Below, piece by piece: positions 24,654 to 34,600 of a stretch of 64,000 bases of DNA. The stretch covers positions 2,418,001 through 2,482,000 of the forward strand of contig NZ_CP104203.1 of the NCBI RefSeq assembly GCF_025244725.1, written 5' to 3'. How positions within the stretch are numbered: position 1 is the first letter of the stretch; each line of letters begins with the position of its first letter. The notes under the pieces are model-generated. The model was not told where the DNA came from. It worked only from the letters and a program-made list of their open reading frames with translations, and did no database searches. This stretch comes from Chryseobacterium oranimense (lineage in GTDB: Bacteria; Bacteroidota; Bacteroidia; Flavobacteriales; Weeksellaceae). The position numbers were made by a program, and so were the translations under genes.

Positions 24654-24680
24654 CGGTGGCTTCGAGAGCCTCAGCCACCG
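24654..24680. repeat. REP-like hairpin, copy 1 (GGTGGCTTCGAG / CCTCAGCCACC family)
   Basis: An 8-bp stem CGGTGGCT (24654-24661) with AGCCACCG (24673-24680). Its 25-base core differs at only two bases from the reverse complement of the hairpin at 44428-44452. It lies in a 240-base gene-free stretch, among loosely repeated AGATTCA/AGGAGCC words. Confidence 0.7.
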
Positions 24681-24777
24681 GATATTTGTCATTTATTTAG
24701 TATTTCAGGATCCATTGTTTCTAGTAGTAAAAGTCTCAAACTCTCAAACCCCGAAATTCGAAACTCACATCCCGCAA

Positions 24778-26310
24778 TTATTTATCATAATTCGTCATAA
24801 TATATTCAAAGTAATGAATCATTTTCAGATAATTTTCTATGCTGATATATTCATTGGTGCTGTGGATGCTCTGCTGTTCTGAGCTGTTGATCCGGATGGG
24901 CATAAACCTGTATATGTTTTTGCTTACGATCTGGTATTTATAGGCATCGGTTCCGGCCATGGTAAGGTAGGGAGTCACAATGGCGCCGGGATAGATCTCC
25001 TTTACGCCAGCTTCTATCAATTTAAATCCTTTTGTATCAGAAGGAGAAACGGCGGAAGCTTCTCTGGTATTGTCGATCTCTTCTACCTCAACATCGAAGC
25101 CTTTTGTGGCTTTTGCAATATGATCATGAACATCTTTCACTGTATTTCCGGGAAGAAGCCTGAAATTAACGACAAATTCGACTTCGGGAGACAGCACATT
25201 TGTTCCATCGCTTCCTTTCATCATCGTTAAAGCAGTGGTTGTACGTACTAAGGCATTGGTCGTGTTATTTTTGATAAGCTGGGATATAAGAAGAGGTTTT
25301 AGCAGCCACTGGTTAGAAAGAGCCAGTCTGGTGGTCCATGGCATTGCTCCGCCGATATTGTCAAAAAAACCTTTAATGAGCGGGGTGATTTCAGGCTTCA
25401 TCTGATCGTCTTCAAGACGCTGCATAATCACTGCGGCTTTTCCTATTGCGCTTTCCATAGGAGGCATAGAGGAATGTCCGCCAAGTCCTTTCACCTTTAT
25501 TTTTGCGGATAAGAATCCTTTTTCTGCACAACCTACCACAGCGATATCGGAATCTACTCCGGCTACATTTCCTTTCCGCATGATCAAACCTCCTTCGTCA
25601 TAAACTGCATCGAACTGAAGTCCTTTTTTCTTAAAATAATCCGCAATCTGCATCGCTCCTTTCTGCCCACCCACCTCTTCATCAAATCCAAAAGCCAGGT
25701 AGATATCCCGTTGGGGAATTTTTTTGCTTTTAACCATTGCATCCATAGATTCCATCAGAGAAAAAAGCATTCCTTTCATATCGATGGCTCCCCTTCCATA
25801 AATCCTTCCATTTGCAACGGCTCCAGAAAAGGGTTCAAAATCCCAGTCTTCTGCTACTTTTGAAACAGGAGGTAAAGGTTTGTCATCTGGTCTGAAAATA
25901 TTCTGCTCTTTATTTTTCACATCGGCATCTCCGGGTGGCACCACATCTATATGGGAAAGGAAAAGGATAGGTTTCAGAGAAGGATCGCTTCCTTTAAAAC
26001 GGAAAACCAAAGCATGGGTATTGATCTCGATATTTTCGGTATGCTGATAAACCGATGGATAAAATGCTTTCAGGTATTCTTTAAACTGATCAAACGGAGT
26101 GTAATTGAATTCTCCCAGACTTCCTGTAGAAACTGTTGGAATTTTGATTCCGCCTGACAACCGAAGTACGGCAGAATCGTTTTTCAAAGGCTTCCACCCT
26201 TCAGAAGTTTCTGCTGTCGTTTTTTTGAAAGGGTAAGTATACATTTTGATCAGCAGTACAGCTACCAGAATAACAAGAATGCCAAGAACGGCTAAAAGGA
26301 ACTTTTTCAT
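24778..26310 (-). CDS. M20 family metallopeptidase (carboxypeptidase S-like)
   Basis: This 510-aa protein starts at Met 26310 with a membrane anchor (MKKFLLAVLGILVILVAVLLI). M20 metal-site motifs are all present: SHIDVVPPGD with His and Asp, GRGAIDMKGM with the bridging Asp, DEEVGGQKGA with catalytic and metal Glu, and a dimerisation domain at about 240-360 (GLGGHSSMPP). The length and layout fit the CPS1/PM20D1-like branch, which cleaves or condenses N-acyl amino acids and peptides. Substrate is not predictable. The frame opens upstream to 26379, but that part is not signal-like. Confidence 0.9.
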   Translation of the reverse strand: MKKFLLAVLGILVILVAVLLIKMYTYPFKKTTAETSEGWKPLKNDSAVLRLSGGIKIPTVSTGSLGEFNYTPFDQFKEYLKAFYPSVYQHTENIEINTHALVFRFKGSDPSLKPILFLSHIDVVPPGDADVKNKEQNIFRPDDKPLPPVSKVAEDWDFEPFSGAVANGRIYGRGAIDMKGMLFSLMESMDAMVKSKKIPQRDIYLAFGFDEEVGGQKGAMQIADYFKKKGLQFDAVYDEGGLIMRKGNVAGVDSDIAVVGCAEKGFLSAKIKVKGLGGHSSMPPMESAIGKAAVIMQRLEDDQMKPEITPLIKGFFDNIGGAMPWTTRLALSNQWLLKPLLISQLIKNNTTNALVRTTTALTMMKGSDGTNVLSPEVEFVVNFRLLPGNTVKDVHDHIAKATKGFDVEVEEIDNTREASAVSPSDTKGFKLIEAGVKEIYPGAIVTPYLTMAGTDAYKYQIVSKNIYRFMPIRINSSEQQSIHSTNEYISIENYLKMIHYFEYIMTNYDK

Positions 26311-26417
26311 GGCGATAAGATTTGTGAAGTGTTGATGTCTAACAAATATACCAAACAAAAGTGCTACAACCATATTCAAAGCAAAATATTTCCCAAAGGC
26401 AAGATAAAAAACAACTA

Positions 26418-26987
26418 TTAATACTGGCTCAAAAGTCCTGAATTGACTTCAAAAAACAGTTTTGTATTTTCCTTTCTGAATTTTTCAACAGTTTGTTTTG
26501 CAGAATTGTTGATCGAAATAAAACGCACTACTCCTTTTTCCGTCTGCCTGAAGACTTCGATAATATAGTAGCCGTTGTATTCATAGGCATATAAAAGTCC
26601 ATTCTGCATTTCTTTTTCGGGAGTTTTAATGGAGAAATTATTCTTAATATCTACCAAAGCTTTTCCGGCATAATAAAACCCCAACATATTGTTGTAAATA
26701 CTGATCCTCGTGTAGGTAAAAAGAACCTGTGAAGAAGGTTTTTCTTTAACGTTATTAAGGATATTGCCAACATCTTTATTAGTGAAAAAGATGAATTCTT
26801 TTTCAACTTTATTGAATATATAATCTCCATAAAAGTTAACATCCAGTGTTTCGTTCTGAAGAAATAATTTTCTTGTTATGTTTTCGGAATCAGGAACTGC
26901 ATCTGTATGGATTGGTTTTATGTAGCTGGTGCAGGAGAATATAATGAGAAGGAGTGGGATATAAAGGATATGGGAGATTGTTTTCAT
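26418..26987 (-). CDS. Lipoprotein of unknown function
   Basis: This 189-aa protein starts at Met 26987 and has a lipobox (LLLIIFSC). The mature part has Asn/Lys-rich beta-like stretches, a duplicated aromatic pattern (YYAGKALVDI and YEYNGYYIIEVFRQ), and no recognised domain. It precedes the M20 peptidase gene with about 100 bases between them and may be transcribed with it. Function unknown. Confidence 0.7.
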   Translation of the reverse strand: MKTISHILYIPLLLIIFSCTSYIKPIHTDAVPDSENITRKLFLQNETLDVNFYGDYIFNKVEKEFIFFTNKDVGNILNNVKEKPSSQVLFTYTRISIYNNMLGFYYAGKALVDIKNNFSIKTPEKEMQNGLLYAYEYNGYYIIEVFRQTEKGVVRFISINNSAKQTVEKFRKENTKLFFEVNSGLLSQY

Positions 26988-27029
26988 GGGTTGTCTTTGT
27001 GTAAATTTAGGTTTTTTACAGGTATTCAT

Positions 27030-27340
27030 GTTATGAAGGCATTACCCGATTCACTATCCGCCTGAAGGTAGTATATCAAGTGTCGCTAGCCCCTTATCCA
27101 AGGGGCTCTTGGCCTTTTTTAAAAGGTCAACACCAGTTAGTGAAGCCTCTCTAAATGATGAGTATACTGGAAAAATTGCTTGCTAAATAAAACTTCATAA
27201 TAAATAAAACCTCGCAGATTGCGAGGTTTTATTTATTATCTATCACACGATAAAATCGTGCGGCAGCGGGGGACTTTGTTGCTTTATTACAAATTTCAAT
27301 AATTTTTCTTAATTCTAATTCTGTCATATCTATTTAACAC
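27030..27340. other. Gene-free stretch with two hairpins
   Basis: No gene was seen. One hairpin is AGCCCCTT-atcc-AAGGGGCT at 27088-27107. The other is a perfect 18-bp stem at 27199-27237 (see the separate terminator entry). Direct words such as TATTAT and GAGG do not form a longer repeat. Confidence 0.5.
27199..27237. terminator. Bidirectional terminator hairpin before the immunity gene
   Basis: A perfect 18-bp stem (27199-27216 with 27220-27237) and a 3-base loop. The arms are AT-rich at the base and GC-rich at the tip (CCTCGCA), with A and T tracts on both sides, so it can stop transcription from either direction. It lies about 100 bases after the end of the toxin/immunity operon. Confidence 0.8.
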
Positions 27341-27802
27341 TTAAGAAATCTGAGTTATATCGATACTTTGAATTTCTTCAAGACTAATATTATAAGTCGT
27401 TCTAGTTAGAATATCTTTTATATTCTCTGGAAGATCTTCTAATCTCAAAGGATTCCTCGGGCTTGCCACTATATGATAATTCGGGTTTGTAAATTGATTC
27501 GGATGCGTTTTATCGAAAGAATAGAGCCCCTTTCTTGTCATTAGTGCATAATCTTCAATATATCTTTCATCTATACCAGAACCAAATACTTTCATCAGTA
27601 TATTGTTCAGATCTGGGTTAATTATTATTTCAGATATTTCAGGTAAATTTCTAAAATAACTAGCTAATACAAGATTATCTTCTTTAGATTTAGCGATAGA
27701 TTCAGGCAATTTACCTCCACCCGACGCCATAAAAGACACATATTTTCCATTGGTAAAAAACCAATCTATATCTAAGGTTTGTTGTTCTATTTCTGTATAC
27801 AT
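27341..27802 (-). CDS. Putative immunity protein of the RHS toxin
   Basis: This protein of about 153 aa follows the toxin gene directly. Starting at Met 27802 leaves 16 bases after the RHS stop; an upstream Met at 27829 would overlap the RHS stop by 11 bases. It is small, acidic and without signal or membrane segment. The opening EIEQQTLDIDWFF...FMASGGGKLP pattern is of the kind seen in many polymorphic-toxin immunity proteins. The assignment rests on position after the toxin gene, size and composition; binding to the toxin is inference. Confidence 0.65.
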   Translation of the reverse strand: MYTEIEQQTLDIDWFFTNGKYVSFMASGGGKLPESIAKSKEDNLVLASYFRNLPEISEIIINPDLNNILMKVFGSGIDERYIEDYALMTRKGLYSFDKTHPNQFTNPNYHIVASPRNPLRLEDLPENIKDILTRTTYNISLEEIQSIDITQIS

Positions 27803-27818
27803 AAGTAATAATATTCTT

Positions 27819-30800
27819 TTATTTTCCAAAAGTTGCTTTACAAGTTTCGCACATTGGAATCACCTTACCATTCCTAGGTCTTATAGCTTCTGTAAAATTA
27901 ATATCGCTTGGAAGAGCTTTTGGATTAGCTAATAATAATTGATTTCCATTGTGAAATTCTGAGCAGCAACCAACAGCTCCTCCTTCTGAACTAAATGGTC
28001 TAGCATTTAAACCACCCAGTTCATCTACTACTCCTTTTAATTGGTCTGCTATAACCGTAGGAGCGTCGGCACTGACTCCTACAACCGTCTTTCCGTTTAA
28101 TTCAGCACCAGAAACGGTAGCAACGAAATTTCCAGCTTCTTTTAATTCTGCCGCCGCCGCATTAACCTCCTTAGTTAACTTACTCATTGTACGAGCTGTC
28201 CTCGCAGCTTTGATACTACCTTTAATTGCGCTTCCCGCACCTTCTGTACCAGCAAGGATTGCCATTTCTGTTACAGCCCTTCCTGCTATTTTTCCTGCTG
28301 TAGTTCCATCTCCAGTTTTAAAACTATCTGCTGCAATTGCAGTTGCTGATAATGCAGTTAGTACAGTACCCACACCTTTATTAATCCCTGCTTTTACAAT
28401 TTTACCAGAGTTATTGTAGATGGATCTTGCTGTTCCTTTCGGATCGTTAGCAAGTTGTTTAGCACCTTGGTATGTTTCTGTTGCAACCCCTTTTGCGCCT
28501 TGATACAATCCCGAATAATAAGTTTTAGCAAGATTCCATAGATTACCGCAACATCCTTGAGCTTCTCTACCATCTGGGTCAATAAACATGGTTGGATTGT
28601 CTAATGCATATGTATAAGGTGAAAATCTTCTAGAGTTTTCTGCAAGCTCATCCACAACTCCCCATCTCCCTAAGTCGGGCATATACATCCTCGCTCCATA
28701 ATCATACATCCCCGTCTCCTGCAACTCTTTCCCGTTGTACTTATACTTATACGCAGAATTTCCCGATAAAATATTATACCCTTCATGCTTCAAACCAAAC
28801 GAATAATAATTACTTTCCTCAATGATATCTACTCCTGAGCCGTTTTTAAAATAACTCAACCTAACATTTCCAAGATGGTCAGTATAATTATACACATACT
28901 TTCCGGTTTCAAAATTAAAATAGCCTTCTGCAGTAGGGAGGAATTTCAATGTGTTGTTCTCATACTGGAAACCGTCTAAATAATCTGTGGTATCTGTACC
29001 GAAGATCTTTTTTACTTTAACCCCATCTGCCGTGTAAGTGTAATCTGTTACTTTAGAGTTTTGGGTAACCTTTTCCGGTAAATTTAGATAATTATATTGA
29101 ATAGAAGAAATACCTTTATCCTGCTGAACTGTCATATTTCCATTCAGATCATAGGTAATTGTACTTCCAGTACTTCCTGAAGAAAGTGGGTAACCGCTTA
29201 AAGCATTACCTGTACCTATCTCTTTAAGATAAGTCAGTTTATTACTCTGTTCACCATTTTCATAGTGGTATTCAAGGTTATCCATGACTTCTGGTGCCGT
29301 ATAGCCTGGAAGCTGTTTTCCTCTTCTGAGCAGGGTTTTAATATTTCCGTTCAGGTCATAGGTAAGCTGCTCATGGTATTCTCCTCTGTCTAAATTCATG
29401 GCATCCCAGAAACGTCCTTCTTTAAGACGGTTAAGGGAATCATATTCATAGGAATAATTTCTCATTACTGCATCGCTTTGGGTAATCCAAGACATCTGAG
29501 AGATGTTTCCATTGTATCTGGCAGAACCGGAGAACTGGCTGTCCGGTCTGTTATACCTCAGCTCGTAAGCAAAGAGTTTATTCTGCAAATTGGAAGGATC
29601 ATTAACTTTTGTCATCCATCCTCTGATATTGTATGCATATTTAACATTCTGCAAAGCGCTTCCTATAGTATTCCCTACATTTTTTGTCTGTATCTGGCCA
29701 AGATCGTTGTAAAGGTTTTCTGCCAGAAGTTCCTGTGCTCCGCCATTTACCTGATGCCAATGCCTCACAAGCCTTTCCTGATGATCGTACTCAAAAGTTT
29801 CTTTGATATTTACTTTTGTTCCGTCTGCAGCTCTTTTATGCTCGGTAAGTGTATATTCCGGAACCCCTGAAAATTTCAGAAAACTTTCAGTTTTGGTATA
29901 TCCTCCGAGATGATTTACAGAATAGGTAGATATTGCTCTTCCTTTCTTATCATAATAAGTATAGGTCTTTGTCCAGTTATCATTCTCAACATTTTTCACA
30001 TAAGAGGCTGTAGGCAGGCTCTTGGTACTAACATTCGAACTCTGAACATCCTGAGGCAATATTTCCTGTCCTAAAATTGTTGCAGGAATGGTCGAAGCAT
30101 CCTGAGGATACGTATCATAATAACTGACTGAAAGGACCTTGTCAATACTTGTAGGATAAGAAACGTTTCCGTATCCTATATTCATTCCATTCAGAGTAAG
30201 GTTTCCTCCACGGGTTTCATAAGAAGTACTCACCGGCTGGTTATCAATGTATGTCTGAATGTTTTGCCTTGAAGTTCCATCTCTTGAAATTCCTGTGTAA
30301 ACAACTCTTCCGAACTGATCATACTTGGTAAAAGTCCATGAGTTATCTGCTGTAAAATTAGGTATCCCGTTTTTCAGAACAATATCCCGGTACAGAATAA
30401 TCTGGTCTTTTTTGTTATAAACCATCTGCTCCGGTCCTTTTCCCGGAAGTTTCTTTTCTACCAGCCTGTTTCTGCCATCATATTTATACTGATAACATAA
30501 ATGGTCCAAAGCTGTAGCGGATATTGTTGCGGAAGCAGAAGCCAAAGGAGGAATTACAAACGTCAGCTGATCATACTCATTGTACACATAATAAGTGTCT
30601 GCATTTTCTGAAGAGCTTATGACTTTTCTGACTAATATGGTTTGTCCCTTACCGTTTTTGTATTCTATCGTTTTATTGTTATCTTCATCAGTAACAGTAT
30701 TTTTATACAATTGTGCTTCCCCATAAGTTCCAGGGGCATTTAAGTCAGAAGAAGTGGCTCCATCCGCCCAGGTAGTGGTGGTAGTATATTTTTTCACCTC

Positions 30801-31469
30801 ACCTGCTGTATTGGTCTCATAACCGAAAGTAACAGGTTTATTCTGCCAATCGGCACCTGGATTTTGCTGGCTCAGAAGCCTGTCAAGCGGAGAGTTTTCT
30901 AAATTTTTATGACTGAATGGGAATGAATCATTTATTCCGTTCCCTTGGTAATAAGTATTGGCGCTACTTTCCACTCCGGATTGAATATTTCCATTTTGTG
31001 AGGACATAGGAACCGGGAGCCAACTATCTACCTGTCTTCCAAATCCATCATAAGGAATATGAGTAACAAGATCTTTTCCTGTAGGGGTAGATTTTATGCT
31101 CACTGACTGCTTAGGTCTTCCAAGGCCATCAAAAAACTGTACACTCTGTATCTGCTGCAGAGATCCGTTTGAAACTTCGGTAGGTACTAAATACTGCCTG
31201 CTATATACATAATTTTCAGTATTTGAAATATTAGTCGAATAATCAACGGTGACAGGCGTATAGGTATTACCCGGATTATTGGAAGAAGATCCTCCGATAT
31301 AAGCCCGAAATGTCCCACTTACAGAATTAAAGCTGAATCCCGGAAGCATACGTATACTTTGAGGATCTGCCTTTTCCGTATTAGGAGTAGGAGGAAAATT
31401 CAGGACCACCTGGCCATAGTGATAAATACCCAGTATTAATCCTATGCTTATATATATTTTTTTATACAT
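27819..31469 (-). CDS. RHS-repeat protein with deaminase-like C-terminal toxin
   Basis: This 1,216-aa protein has a signal-like N-terminus (MYKKIYISIGLILGIYHYG), a DUF6443-like region (about 90-165: VQFFDGLGRPKQS, PYDGFGRQ), many YD-type repeats, and a complete RHS-associated core (YYSFGLKHEGYN ... YKYNGKELQETGMYDYGARMYMPDLGRWGVVD) ending in DPDGRE near 963-966. The C-terminal 250 residues are variable. They contain a Gly/Ala-rich linker and end in a putative nucleic-acid deaminase motif: C1169-S-E1171 (the CxE zinc and proton site) and P-x-C1207-x2-C1210 (PMCETC). This is the layout of a YwqJ-like or related deaminase toxin. The RHS cage would hold the toxin until delivery. The adjacent downstream gene is the likely immunity. 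Confidence 0.85.
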   Translation of the reverse strand: MYKKIYISIGLILGIYHYGQVVLNFPPTPNTEKADPQSIRMLPGFSFNSVSGTFRAYIGGSSSNNPGNTYTPVTVDYSTNISNTENYVYSRQYLVPTEVSNGSLQQIQSVQFFDGLGRPKQSVSIKSTPTGKDLVTHIPYDGFGRQVDSWLPVPMSSQNGNIQSGVESSANTYYQGNGINDSFPFSHKNLENSPLDRLLSQQNPGADWQNKPVTFGYETNTAGEVKKYTTTTTWADGATSSDLNAPGTYGEAQLYKNTVTDEDNNKTIEYKNGKGQTILVRKVISSSENADTYYVYNEYDQLTFVIPPLASASATISATALDHLCYQYKYDGRNRLVEKKLPGKGPEQMVYNKKDQIILYRDIVLKNGIPNFTADNSWTFTKYDQFGRVVYTGISRDGTSRQNIQTYIDNQPVSTSYETRGGNLTLNGMNIGYGNVSYPTSIDKVLSVSYYDTYPQDASTIPATILGQEILPQDVQSSNVSTKSLPTASYVKNVENDNWTKTYTYYDKKGRAISTYSVNHLGGYTKTESFLKFSGVPEYTLTEHKRAADGTKVNIKETFEYDHQERLVRHWHQVNGGAQELLAENLYNDLGQIQTKNVGNTIGSALQNVKYAYNIRGWMTKVNDPSNLQNKLFAYELRYNRPDSQFSGSARYNGNISQMSWITQSDAVMRNYSYEYDSLNRLKEGRFWDAMNLDRGEYHEQLTYDLNGNIKTLLRRGKQLPGYTAPEVMDNLEYHYENGEQSNKLTYLKEIGTGNALSGYPLSSGSTGSTITYDLNGNMTVQQDKGISSIQYNYLNLPEKVTQNSKVTDYTYTADGVKVKKIFGTDTTDYLDGFQYENNTLKFLPTAEGYFNFETGKYVYNYTDHLGNVRLSYFKNGSGVDIIEESNYYSFGLKHEGYNILSGNSAYKYKYNGKELQETGMYDYGARMYMPDLGRWGVVDELAENSRRFSPYTYALDNPTMFIDPDGREAQGCCGNLWNLAKTYYSGLYQGAKGVATETYQGAKQLANDPKGTARSIYNNSGKIVKAGINKGVGTVLTALSATAIAADSFKTGDGTTAGKIAGRAVTEMAILAGTEGAGSAIKGSIKAARTARTMSKLTKEVNAAAAELKEAGNFVATVSGAELNGKTVVGVSADAPTVIADQLKGVVDELGGLNARPFSSEGGAVGCCSEFHNGNQLLLANPKALPSDINFTEAIRPRNGKVIPMCETCKATFGK

Positions 31470-31605
31470 ATTTTTGGATTAATGGGTAAATATTAAGAAA
31501 CTGATCTTGTTCTTTTAACTGGCTATTGCCAGATAGTAGAGTTGCCACATGATTTACAACTGCTGCTGGCAGCTGTATGTCGGCAATGAATATTATTTTT
31601 TTCAT
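31462..31605 (-). CDS. Possible tiny ORF between the YD-like and RHS genes
   Basis: A 47-codon frame begins ATG at 31605, 7 bases after the stop of the upstream gene, and ends at TAA 31462-31464. Its stop overlaps the RHS start codon region by 8 bases (ATGTATAA). The peptide (MKKIIFIADIQLPAAVVNHV...) is not of low complexity. The fit between two operon genes with such tight spacing argues for translation, perhaps as a coupling ORF that improves RHS translation. It lacks a known family, so it could also be a chance frame. Confidence 0.4.
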   Translation of the reverse strand: MKKIIFIADIQLPAAVVNHVATLLSGNSQLKEQDQFLNIYPLIQKYV

Positions 31606-31612
31606 ATTTGTG

Positions 31613-34600
31613 TTAGTTTTTATAATTGTATTTGTATTCTTTCAGTATTTTTCCTGTTACGCTATTTTCTCGTACTTCCTTCAACCTATTGACTACATCA
31701 TAAATATATACCTCTCTAATCCCGGATGGCTGAGTAATACTAGTTACGCCAATCAATGGATCATAGCTATATGTTGTAATGTAAAATCTACTATTACCTG
31801 TACGGAAATTATCCAATGCAGATATTAAAGAATCTTGTGTATTCAGGTCAATATCTTCATTAGATTTAGTAACAATATCTGCTGCCCCCTGAAGCAACAA
31901 TGCCTGATCATAAGTGATTCCCTCTATTTTGGCAATGGGTTTGGTTTTATTGTATCCCCAAATGATGGCTGTTGGAATGCCATTTTTTGTCGTGTATTGC
32001 TGGATATTTCCCTTATCATCATATTTATCGTAAGTGATTTCGGTGGAAGTAACATTTTGCAAATCGGTAGAAAATACAGTATATGGCAATACTAAACCTG
32101 ATGTTTTTGTATCTGCTTCTGCCTGGCTAAGCGGATATAGAGTTTCAATTTTAGAAAGCATTTTACTAGTGGTCCCTACAATATTGTTTGTTACAGTTTC
32201 CAGAGGAATCCCAACCATATTTCTACCGATCATTAGCTGGTTGCCTTTCTCATGGGCATAACTATAGCTGGTTTCATTAATCCTTCCATCGGAAAAAGTC
32301 GTCTTCTGGCGGCCTAGCTGATAATGGGCAGGGTTAGTATAGAAATATTCTGTTTCAGTCTTTACCGGAATGCCTTCTAAATAGTCTGTAGTCTTTTGGG
32401 ATTTTAAATAACGCCAATAAGAAACAGTCCTGTATTCATTGATATTGAGATTTCCAAGACTGGCAAGATTAACCGAAGTTCCTTCTGCTAATCCGGTACA
32501 TTTGTTATTAGGCATGCCGACATCAGCTGCGGTACACGTATATGGATGCGAAAGAGAGCCCGCACAGTTAGCAGGATCAAAAAGTTTTTTACCAATAAAA
32601 TTATTAAGCTCAAACGTGGCCGCATCATTTTTTTCATAAATATTTTCTTTCTCCTGAACAATATCCATTGCAGATGAGCCAGAATTTTTTCTGAGGATCA
32701 AAGATTTAAGTTCTGAACCATTATCCCAGCCTTTATTGGTCCAGGGACCGCTACTCATTCCTCCGGGGCCCCATATATTGGATTCGGGATCATCCCTGTG
32801 TACCATAAATTCTTTCATTTCACCACCGTTTTCAAAATTATCTCCTCCTTCACTGATGGTCACAAAAGGATAAAGGCAAGTCATGGTGCCTGTATCATAT
32901 AGTGGTATCAGGCTGCTTGATGAAAGAACAATATCTGAATTTTCTATTACACCGGTACAGCTTCCTATTTGACCACTACCTGGTCCTCCATAACAATCAG
33001 TCTGCCATTTAACCATATCGGCATAATAGGTTTTGTTTCCCTTTAGCCCGGAAGAATGGTTAATATCATCCTTATGGGCATAAAAATATCTCTTATAGAC
33101 AGGCACATTTGAAACAGGATCTACATCTTTTGTAGATTTTACCCTTACCCCTCCGGTATCCAGATTAGTGAAAAAGGTCTGTGGAGCAGTCTGGAAATAA
33201 GATATATTGGTAGATATATTACTACACATAAAATCAGCATGTACTTTAATGGTATAAGTACTGCCGGCAACCGCATTGATGGAAATGTTCTTTGTCCTAC
33301 TATCTCTTGTCAGATGATAAATAGTACCATCGTTGACCTGCACAGATCCTGAATAATGGCCGGAGCCGGCAAAACTATTGCATTCAGGTATTGAATTGGC
33401 TGATAATACAGCCCTAATTGTAATAGGTTGATCCATTACCGATACAATAGTATATTCAACAGTTCTGTCATCAGTATTTGCATCTGTGTCTACATCGAGG
33501 TATTGGGTATAAAGTTCTGGCATAATTGTTTTCTCACCCCAATAAGTATTTCCTTCGTACTCTAGCTCGGTATAACCCTTAGTGGGATACGTTACTTTCT
33601 TCAGCATTCCAAGCTTTGAATAAAGAGGATTAGGATCTTTATCTGCTCCTCCATAGGCTAATTTTGACAGCCCGTAATCAGGAATATTCCTTGGAACAAG
33701 ATTGCCATTATACGCCTTGTTATAGTAGCCCCAATGATCCTGTGCTTTGGAAAGTCTTTCAGGAAAATCCTGCGGGTTATCATATTCAAAACTGTATTTT
33801 TTCTGGGGATCTTTAAATGTGATCCCGGTAAGGAAGTTTCTTTTATTACCGGTGTTGAGATAGTCAAGCGTAGTACTTTCTACAATTTCCCCGTTTCTGC
33901 CAAGAAATTTGATCATTTTTATTTTTGTATTCCCATCCACATCAAGGGCAGAACTATTGGCTTCATATTCAAATGTAACAGACCCGTCAACTGCATTATT
34001 GCTGCTAATGGAAATAATTCTTTTCCCGGACACCTGCATGGTACTGCTGACTATAGGTCCGACAGAAGGTGCCATGGAATACCCTGATCCCTGGCACAAA
34101 GGCTGCGTTCCAGGGAACCCCACCGACATTCTTAAAGTCTGTGACTGGGAGGAAGTATATTCAGCAAGTGTGCTGGCTTCGTAATTGAAATAAATTTCAT
34201 CTCCGTTTGGATTTACTATTTTGGTAAGGTACCATGCGGTAACAGCGCCGGAAGGAATGGAATGTCCATCGCCTGTACTTGTATAGACTGTCGACTCAGT
34301 TTCGGTAAAATAGTATTTTTTACCATCTGCTACAGTCAGTGTAAAACCCTGACCTGTTTTTTCGATCTTTATAGCTTGCTGATCTACAATATGAGGCTGC
34401 CCAGCCTGATCATAGAAAAACTTCCCGGAGTAACCATTAAAGCTAAAAGAATACAGGTCAGCTTCTGTATCCACAGCATCGGTGGCATTTCCTACCGTAT
34501 ACAAAAATTGATTGGTTACAGGATTAGTGTAAGCTCCGCTAACAGTTTCAGGTGTTGTAATATGGGTTGAAGATTCATCTGCCCGATCTCTTACCATTCT

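Noticed and set aside
33734-34184. Two overlapping plus-strand frames of about 90-117 codons
   Set aside because: They are antisense to the SpvB/YD-like gene and have no signal, motif or spacing support.
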